From NCBI GenBank assembly GCA_036250225.1, contig JAPZLL010000004.1:186001-250000 (forward strand): a stretch of DNA of 64,000 nucleotides, read 5' to 3'. The DNA comes from Cercophora sp. LCS_1 (Eukaryota > Ascomycota > Sordariomycetes > Sordariales > Lasiosphaeriaceae). Position numbers and translations under genes: made by a program. Shown here one piece after another: positions 57,258 through 64,000 of this stretch. How positions within the stretch are numbered: position 1 is the stretch's first letter; every line of letters begins with the position of its first letter. The notes beneath the pieces are model-generated. The model worked only from the letters and a program-made list of their open reading frames with translations, did not search any database and was not told where the DNA came from.

Positions 57258-58494
57258 CTAATGTTGCTGTGAAACAGGGCTCCTGTTGACCGCCGTGATC
57301 ATGACCATGTAAGTTAACGCCATCCTCTTCGCTAATGGCATCAGATATGTGCGGTTCCCGGGCGGGTTGACGTCCATGAGCATGTAGGGCCTGACATCAT
57401 GGAGAAGCTGAATCGCTTCCTTCTCGCAGTCGAAGGCCTTGGCCAGACAGGTCCAGTCGTCGATAAACTTTTCGGGGCCTACCAGGCGCCAGAAGCGCTT
57501 GCGGTTGTCGATCAGTGTCACGAGGGGGCGTTTGGCGTCGTAAAAGACTTTGAGGCCCTCGGCGGCGCGTTTAGCTTGGGGGACTAGGAGAGAAGGAGGT
57601 GGTTAGCTTGGCCTACTTGTGAGGTACAGGGTGCGTGAGATATTTACTCTGGAACCACTTCTCCACGTAATTGGCGTGGGCTTTACGCTCCGCGGCTGGG
57701 GGCTTCTTGGTGTTGGTGAGGATGACGTAGACTTCGCTGAGGTTCCGGAAGAGATCGAGGAAGCCTGCAAACTCCTCGGGACAGACCCTACCCTGTGAGC
57801 AGGAGTCGTGCGTGGAAGTCGAGCGGCAGCGGAACATGGAGTGGCTGTTGGCTAGTTCCATGTCGCTGTTGTAGGTAATGCCGACGCGACGGATGCTTTT
57901 GAACTTGTCGACAAGGGGCCGTGCTTCCAGAGAGAGAACGAGGGGGTGCCAATAGACCCGGTTCCATGGATTGTTAGCGATAACGTTTGGGTCAAACTCA
58001 AAGACGACCATGTCTGTTGCCGCATCAACGAGCATTGGGATTTTTGGGTCGGGTAAGTCTATCTTCATCTTCTCCTTCGTCATGAGGCGGAAAGCGGCAG
58101 CGGCGGAGGGACAGACTTTGGCCATTCCCAAGTTGTATCGGAAGGCCGAGTGGTCCCACCCCCCGTGTACCCTTTTCAGGAGTAGATACCAGAGTTGATT
58201 GTCGTCGTCGAGGTGATGCGTCATTTTTATATAGTGCACACCCGGCTTGCGGAAGGCTTGATACCAAACCTCAAGCTGCAGTTCCACGGGCAGCTTCTGG
58301 AAGTAAGGAAATCCTTCTTTCTTCGCCACTGCAACTTGTTCGTCGGCATGGCCGGCGTGCTGGTCGCTGGTGGAAGCCTTTGCTCCTGTATCCGTTCCCT
58401 TCTTTTTGCCGGCTTGCTTGCTGGAATGTTTGGGAGCAGTGCGCCGGATCTGGTCGTCGTATGCGGTGCTGGCCGTGGTTTTAGTTCTTGCCAT
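57258..58494 (-). CDS. 2EXR-domain protein, second copy in the region
   Basis: Exons 58494..57648 and 57583..57258 (64-bp intron, GTAAAT to CTCCTAG, phase 1) give 390 residues. The start at 58494 has a strong context (CCACCATGG); the frame is open 12 codons further. A basic Lys-rich N-terminus (about residues 1-60) precedes FPYFQKLPVELQLEVWYQAF, the first 2EXR strand block. HPLVLSLEARPLVDKFKSIR and EEFAGFLDLFRNLSEVYVIL fit the rest of the fold. Exon 2 carries the C-terminal helices (VTLIDNRKRFWRLVGPEKFI). Function is unknown. It has no close visible similarity to the other 2EXR gene beyond the domain. Confidence 0.82.
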
Positions 58495-59652
58495 GGTGGA
58501 TGTTGATATGTGTAACGCGGGAGGGCCCAAGTAGGTGTAGGAGGGACGTCAAGTTGGGGTGTCGAGGAAAGGGAGTTGCGCTTGCAGCTTTTGTCGGAGG
58601 GTGGGAGGAGAGGAAAGAACTGAAGTGCTCGTGTCGGGGCGAGAGCTGTTAACAACTGTCAAGAGTTGTCCAGAGGCAGGAGTAACCTTGGAGGCTCGTG
58701 AAGGAGCCACACTTGCGACGAAATCAAGCCTGCTGCTTGCGTCGGGAACGTGTGGGCAACCGGCGAGCAGGCACCCGGGAGAATCGAGAGAGCCGAGGGA
58801 AGGAGCCCGACTAAAACCGAGTAGACGTCGTCACAAAACCTCTGGCTGGAGAATTGTGAAAATCCGCAAAGGTTTTCTGAAGGAAATGCGGTCGCAAAAA
58901 CTTTTGCGACTTGCGACGCGAGGTCTTGAACCCGGGATACTAGGGTGCGCAGAGGATATAATAGCAGCGCTTCAAGGAAAGGAGATCAGGGACAGTTGGC
59001 GAGAAACCACCGAAAGAAAGGAAGAACTGGTGATAAAGATTGTCGAACGATGCTGTGAGCTGGTGAAGAGCTGCTGTTATAGGTTGTGGGGAGGCGAAAA
59101 ATGGGTTGGAGGTGGAACTAATAAGGGATCCCAGAAGGAGGGCAAGAGACCGGATGATAACGGCAAATACGGGGAGCTGGTAAGTATTGTGCCTAGTAGT
59201 GGCGGGTATCCGAAGTCTCCAGATGAGAGCAGCCGTTTGGGGTAAACTTTGCGACGGAGGACGGGGCTGGGGAGTATGCGTTGAAGAGGACGAAGGGAAA
59301 ATATTTATATAAGAAAGATGGAACGGGGCTGTGAAAAGATCGAATCATATACTGAGGGAAGGAAACTGACAGGTGAAGGAACGTTGAGAGTGGGTCCGGG
59401 AAGCAGACGGTCGGTCAAAAGTTTCGTCGGGTCTGAGGCAGGTACATCCCATACCTGACTCTCAAGTGGTTTCCGAAAGAACATAGAATCTGAAGGGGGA
59501 GGTATCAGGGCTATTTCTTCATTGCGATGTGGGTGTCTATCTCGAACACGGAAGTCACGCGTCAAAATTCGCCGAAGCCTCCAACGCCTATGAACCAAAC
59601 TCAGGCGATGGTGCACACTCGCCCTCGAAATAGCGATTTTTCTGCGACAATG
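58495..59652. other. gene-poor stretch with a hairpin and tRNA-like B box
   Basis: About 1.16 kb between the 2EXR promoter and the end of the J-protein gene. A 228-codon plus-strand frame (58559..59245) is Arg/Lys-rich and unlike protein. The hairpin and B-box-like string at 58891-58932 are the only structured elements seen. Confidence 0.4.
58891..58932 (-). repeat. 9-bp inverted repeat beside a perfect B-box string
   Basis: GTCGCAAAA (58891..58899) and TTTTGCGAC (58902..58910) form a near-loopless palindrome. Next to it, 58922..58932 read on the minus strand is GGTTCAAGACC, a perfect match to the Pol III B-box consensus GGTTCRANNCC. No matching acceptor stem or A box makes a tRNA. A SINE or tRNA relic is possible. 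Confidence 0.35.
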
Positions 59653-60522
59653 CTATATCGGTGTTTCCTTGTTAGGGTGCTGGCTGTTCGTCGCGCTCAT
59701 ATTTTGAGCGTGGCGCGGCAAGTCGTAGCCCCAGCCCTCCCGCTGACGGAGAAAGTGTTGGACCCTGGCCTCTTTGCTCAAACCAGCGACGGTACTCTGT
59801 CGCTCGTGCATCCCCTTGCTGATTGATGCATGGTTTTTGTCACGCATGTCGATCAGGTTTGCCGAATGGCTCTCTGCCCTGGTGAGGTGCTCCAGGCCGC
59901 CGATAAGGGCGAACATCCCAATGAGGATGACAAAGCTGCCGTTGGACATAAACACAGGCTGTTGTTTCTTTCCGTCTTGCTCATCGCGCCACCTCTCCCA
60001 ATCTTCCCACGTAGCGTTCATGCTCGCATTTCCAGGCTGTCGGTGCCATGCCCGGTCGGCATCCCGATACCTCTCCCGGAGATCCGCTTGGCCCTCCCAT
60101 CCCGAGCCATATTGGTCGTAAAGACTCCGCTTCTCGGGGTCACTGAGTATGTTGTTGGCTAGGATGACGAGACGGTAGCGCTCGAGCTTGGTCAGGTGCG
60201 GGATGCCGTCGTGGGCGGTATGGGGATGGCGATCGGGATGGTACAGCTTCACAAGCTCGTAGAAGCGTGTCTTGCTGTAGGGAGCGCCTTTGACAAGGTT
60301 GAAGATCTCGTATGGGGTTGGGGCTGGGCTTGTGGGCCAATTCGGGTGGTTTATGCCTCGCGAAGCATCTTCGGGATCGCTATCCTGCACTGAGGCGAAG
60401 GCCCGTCGATGGGAGACACGAGGTGGGCGCGACGATCGCCATGATGACGTTATCGCGATCGAGGGAGAGAGGAGAGCGTTGCTGCTCGAGCACAGCGCAG
60501 CTGCTGAATTCCGGAGGATCAT
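59653..60522 (-). CDS. mitochondrial J-domain (Hsp40) protein, Jid1-like
   Basis: Single exon of 289 residues from the Met at 60522. The frame is open 44 codons upstream, but this start gives a typical mitochondrial presequence (MILRNSAAALCSSSNALLSP, then Arg-rich to about residue 42). The J domain spans about residues 68-135: TPYEIFNLVKGA, then FYELVKLYHPDRHPHT with the HPD triad at 95-97, and ILSDPEKRSLYDQYGSGW. One membrane helix (SFVILIGMFALIGGLEHL) follows at about 190-215, then a short charged tail. This layout resembles the inner-membrane co-chaperone Jid1 of yeast, which would stimulate a mitochondrial Hsp70; orthology is inference. It is divergent from Dhh1. Confidence 0.85.
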   Translation of the reverse strand: MILRNSAAALCSSSNALLSPSIAITSSWRSSRPPRVSHRRAFASVQDSDPEDASRGINHPNWPTSPAPTPYEIFNLVKGAPYSKTRFYELVKLYHPDRHPHTAHDGIPHLTKLERYRLVILANNILSDPEKRSLYDQYGSGWEGQADLRERYRDADRAWHRQPGNASMNATWEDWERWRDEQDGKKQQPVFMSNGSFVILIGMFALIGGLEHLTRAESHSANLIDMRDKNHASISKGMHERQSTVAGLSKEARVQHFLRQREGWGYDLPRHAQNMSATNSQHPNKETPI

Positions 60523-61281
60523 GCTGATGAGGTTGATAGGGTCATTTTTGGAGAGCTCTGCATACGCAGAGACACCATGGCGCTGGGGATGGTAGCTGGG
60601 GAAGCAATGACGAGGACGTGGTGACGGTTGAAAGTCCGATGAGGATGGCTGCACGGGAAGCTGATTTCAGCGGGGCACAGCGGGGCGGGCAAGCCTCATC
60701 CCAGGGACCTAACCGGATCTTGCCGGGAGTGGCTATTGAGCACGGGCCAGCGCCACAAGCCCCACGTGATGGAAAACCTCGCTCTTGCCGTTTGGGTGAT
60801 TTTGACGACGTCGTTACTGCCCTGCCAGCCCTGCTGCCTCGTCTTCCGCTTTGCAACTTTGACAAACCAAACCCTGTCCTGACACGAGCTCTGCGACTAT
60901 TCCACGAACATCCGCGTCTCCCAGCATATCGTGATTTCTCAGTTTCGTCGACGTCCATTTTCAATTGAGCGCACGAGCCTGAACGAAACCCTTCCACTGC
61001 GATCCTCTCCCAATACCAATTTTCCCCAACCGAGACAGCAACCCACGGCGAGAACAGGGCCAAAGTTTGGCGAGAACAAATACCCTGCCAGCGCGATTCT
61101 CACACTCCCATCACTGTCTCTGTATGAGCAGCAGCGACTGAGCTTCTGTCGACCGCCGCCGATCTAACAACCGATCACCGCTCGTCCCCACTTTCACCCG
61201 AGAAACAGCCCCCGACGACCTGTCCACACTACACAGGTCGCTTCCATTGTTCTTTGCCCTTTTGAGACAATCGAACTCGAG
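60523..61281. promoter_or_regulatory. bidirectional promoter region, J-protein / DHH1
   Basis: About 760 bp separating two divergent housekeeping genes. It must hold both promoters and leaders; no gene fits inside. Confidence 0.5.
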
Positions 61282-62990
61282 ATGGCGGACCAACTTGCCG
61301 ACCAGTTGAGGGCAACTTCCTTGGGGTAAGACGGCGCTCCTTCCACAACGGGTCTTGGCTGACCTAACAGTGATGCATCGGGTTCCGAGGACTGGAAAAA
61401 GTCGCTCAAACTCCCGGCCAAGGACACGAGACAGCAGACAGAAGTAATAGAGTGCCATCCTTTGACTCGGCCGACCGCCGCTAACCGTGCTCCGAACAGG
61501 ATGTCACAAACACAAAGGGATTTGAGTTTGAGGACTTTGGTGTCAAGCGAGACCTGTTGATGGGCATCTTCGAGGCTGGATTCGAGAAGCCATCCCCGAT
61601 TCAAGAAGAGAGCATCCCTGTTGCCCTCGCCGGCCGAGATATCCTTGCGCGCGCCAAGAACGGTACTGGCAAGACTGCCGCCTTTGTCATACCCGCGCTC
61701 GAAAAGATCAACCCCAAGGTTTCCAAGATCCAATGTCTTATCCTTGTCCCCACCAGAGAATTGGCGATGCAGACGTCCCAGGTTTGCAAGACTCTCGGCA
61801 AGCATCTCGGCATCAATGTCATGGTCACAACCGGCGGCACCGGCCTTCGCGATGACATTGTCCGTCTGCAGGATCCTGTCCACATAGTGGTGGGCACTCC
61901 GGGCCGTATTCTCGATCTGGCAGGCAAGCAAGTGGCTGACCTGAGCGAATGCCCCATGTTCATCATGGACGAAGCTGATAAGCTTCTGTCCATCGAATTC
62001 ACCCCCGTCATCGAGCAACTTCTCCAGTTCCACCCCAAGGACCGGCAGGTCATGCTGTTCTCAGCAACGTTCCCCCTCTCAGTCAAGGACTTCTCTGACA
62101 AGAACATGGTCAATCCTTACGAGATCAACCTGATGGATGAGCTCACTCTGCGCGGAATCACCCAATACTATGCCTTCGTCGAGGAGAAGCAAAAGGTTCA
62201 CTGCCTCAACACCCTGTTCTCCAAGCTCCAGATCAACCAGTCCATCATCTTCTGCAACTCGACAAATCGTGTCGAGCTGCTCGCCAAGAAGATCACCGAG
62301 CTTGGCTACTCCTGCTTCTACAGCCACGCCAAGATGGCTCAGCAGGCCCGCAACCGTGTCTTCCACGACTTCCGCAACGGTGTTTGCCGCAACCTCGTCT
62401 GCTCTGATCTCCTGACCCGTGGTATTGACATCCAAGCCGTCAACGTGGTCATCAACTTCGATTTCCCAAAGAATGCAGAGACATACCTGCATCGCATCGG
62501 TCGTTCCGGTCGTTACGGCCACCTTGGTCTGGCTATCAACCTGATCAACTGGGATGACCGCTTCAACCTGTACAACATTGAGCGCGACCTGGGCACCGAG
62601 ATCCAGCCGATCCCCGCCACCATTGACAAGAGCCTCTATGTGTACGAGAACCCGGAGTCAATCCCTCGTCCGATTTCCAACTTTAAGACTGGCAACCCGC
62701 AGCAGCAACAGCAGCCGCGCGGCCCTCCGGCCCAACAGCCCCAGGCTCTGGCCCAATCGCAGTCGCCTGCCCCCCAGGGCAATGCCCTCCCCTACGGCCA
62801 GGCTGACTTTGGTGGTCGCCAGAGTAATGCCGGCCCGTCAAGCGGCCAGGGCCGCGGCGGCTACATCAACCGTGGTCAGTCTCGTGGCGGTCGTGGTGGC
62901 TACCAGGGACGGGGTGGTCGGCAGAACTATGGCGGCGGCCGCGGCGGTCGCCCTCAGGGTCCGCCCCACCCCCCTAATTCCCAGGTCTAA
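61282..62990 (+). CDS. DHH1: DEAD-box RNA helicase Dhh1/DDX6
   Basis: Exons 61282..61325, 61371..61443 and 61500..62990 give 535 residues; the introns are 45 and 56 bp (GTAAGA, GTAATA). Dhh1 promotes mRNA decapping and translational repression and is a core P-body protein in the cytoplasm. Motifs in order are FEDFGVKRDLLMGIFEAGFE (Q motif region with PSPIQEESIP), AKNGTGKTA (about 91-99), PTRELAMQ, TGGTGLRDDI, TPGRILDL, DEAD (about 196-199), SAT (about 227), the helicase C domain IIFCNSTNRVELLA, LLTRGIDIQ and YLHRIGRSGRYGHLG (about 370). The tail (about 440-535) is Gln/Pro-rich and then RGG-rich (GGRGGYQGRGGRQ), a low-complexity end that favours condensates. Intron positions in the first codons are normal for filamentous fungi. 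Confidence 0.97.
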
Positions 62991-64000
62991 TCTTCTTATC
63001 TCCAGGATCTGGAGGCGCAGTGCACGAGTCCTCTTTCTTTTCTCGTACCTCATTGTTGGATTGGAATTGTACATATTTTCCGCTTTCGCCGCCGACTCAC
63101 GTCACCACCCGAGCGAGGGCGCCCACCATCTTCCCATGCCATCGAGTCTCCCCATTCGGAGGCCGTGCCCGGCTTCTTCTCGATTCGTACCCCACGATCT
63201 CTACGAACGGTCCGTTGTATCATACCTTCTACCTTAATCCCTTCTACCTTCCTCGAGCGGTTTTCTTGTTTCTACGACACAATTACCCCTGGGCGTTTAG
63301 ACGGCATGGACAGAGCGAGCGCAGAGACCACACAGGCCCGCATTGTCGCGGATCACTGTGTGTGCTTTTTATCTTCGCCTTGTTCCGTCTTTAGACAGCA
63401 CTCGAAAATCCCGGAGCGGCTTTGAGAAGCTGCCCCTCTGCCGTCCGACACATCTATATTATACGATGAATCAGGTACGGGAACCAAAATAAAGGAACGC
63501 GGCAAGGCTTTCATGGGCGAAGCTTCGTCTGGACTTTGGAATGATGAATGGGCTCTTTTACTGGATTTGGTCTCATACCTGGCGTTCATTGGCGTTACTG
63601 GAGGAAAGCGACTTGGCGGTGGTCCGGCGTATGGTTAGGACATTGCGCTGGGTCGGGCATTTGTTTTCTCCCCATTTAGGGGAGCCACATTTCATCCCGG
63701 AGTTGTTTGGGATGGGAAAATGGTGTTTGGTGGGGATCAGAGCTTAATGCTCTCGGATGGCCCCACTGGTGTCGCCGTGGACATGGCGACTGCATGGGTG
63801 GATGGGATCCATGGTGGCTCACTAGGCTTGGATGGGACTCTAGGAGTTGTTGAGGTATGGGCGGTGAAGTTTCCGGTGTTTTGGCATCGGCGCCTGCTGG
63901 CTCTCGACGACGATTCTCACGACTCTCTCACACTCGATATTCTCGTCATTCTTGGACCCTCAGGGTTCCTGCGATGACTGGACAACAACTTGATGACAGA
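62991..64000. other. downstream region to right edge
   Basis: About 1 kb after Dhh1 with its 3' UTR. A few frames of 60-125 codons are present without motif; the start of a further gene beyond the edge cannot be judged. Confidence 0.4.

Noticed and set aside
58559..59245. 228-codon plus-strand frame
   Set aside because: Arg/Lys/Ser-rich text crossing a palindrome and tRNA-like relic, no motif, no splice-linked neighbours.
1..64000. CRISPR arrays, bacterial operons or ribosome-binding sites
   Set aside because: No regularly spaced repeats were seen. Introns and gene families show nuclear fungal DNA, so these features do not apply.

Overview
The window looks like nuclear DNA of a filamentous ascomycete (Pezizomycotina, probably Sordariomycetes). 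The signs are GC-rich coding sequence, many spliceosomal introns of about 43-92 bp with GTRNGT donors and CTAAC/CTGAC branch sites, and gene families typical of these fungi: HET, 2EXR, PTH11-like rhodopsin, AA9 and GH115. Gene models were built by eye from reading frames and splice sites, with no database search. The order or species cannot be fixed from sequence alone.

Left and centre (1-43 kb) hold mostly conserved genes. In order: a large unrecognised protein running off the left edge (minus); a five-exon transaldolase (minus); COX10 haem-O synthase (plus); a Myb/SANT-like protein (minus); a gene-poor 5.6 kb stretch; an MFS sugar transporter (plus); about 3 kb with no convincing gene; a secreted SMP-30-like propeller with one in-frame stop (minus); an ankyrin protein (minus); a BuGZ/ZNF207 homologue with a Bub3-binding GLEBS-like motif (plus); a secreted GH115 alpha-glucuronidase (plus); a kinesin-8 with a candidate PP1 docking motif (plus); an acidic conserved protein and a long coiled-coil protein (both minus).

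The right-centre part (43-58.5 kb) is accessory in character. It carries a seven-helix rhodopsin-domain protein, a DUF2235-like hydrolase that has lost its nucleophile-elbow end, two 2EXR proteins, a short-chain dehydrogenase pseudogene, an AA9 lytic polysaccharide monooxygenase broken by a 98 bp internal inversion, a CorA-like membrane protein and a HET-domain protein with a GC-AG intron. Several genes here are decaying, and repeats and homopolymer tracts are frequent.

The right end (59.6-64 kb) returns to housekeeping genes: a mitochondrial J-domain protein and, divergently, the DEAD-box helicase Dhh1.

The most striking observation is the AA9 microinversion. A 98 bp coding segment lies backwards between a 6-bp inverted repeat (GACAAA/TTTGTC). 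Turning it back in thought gives one uninterrupted reading frame with the expected family motifs. Functionally, GH115, AA9, the propeller and the sugar transporter fit plant-biomass use; kinesin-8 and BuGZ act at the spindle; HET, 2EXR, DUF2235 and CorA-like genes are of the kind found in fungal allorecognition-type regions.
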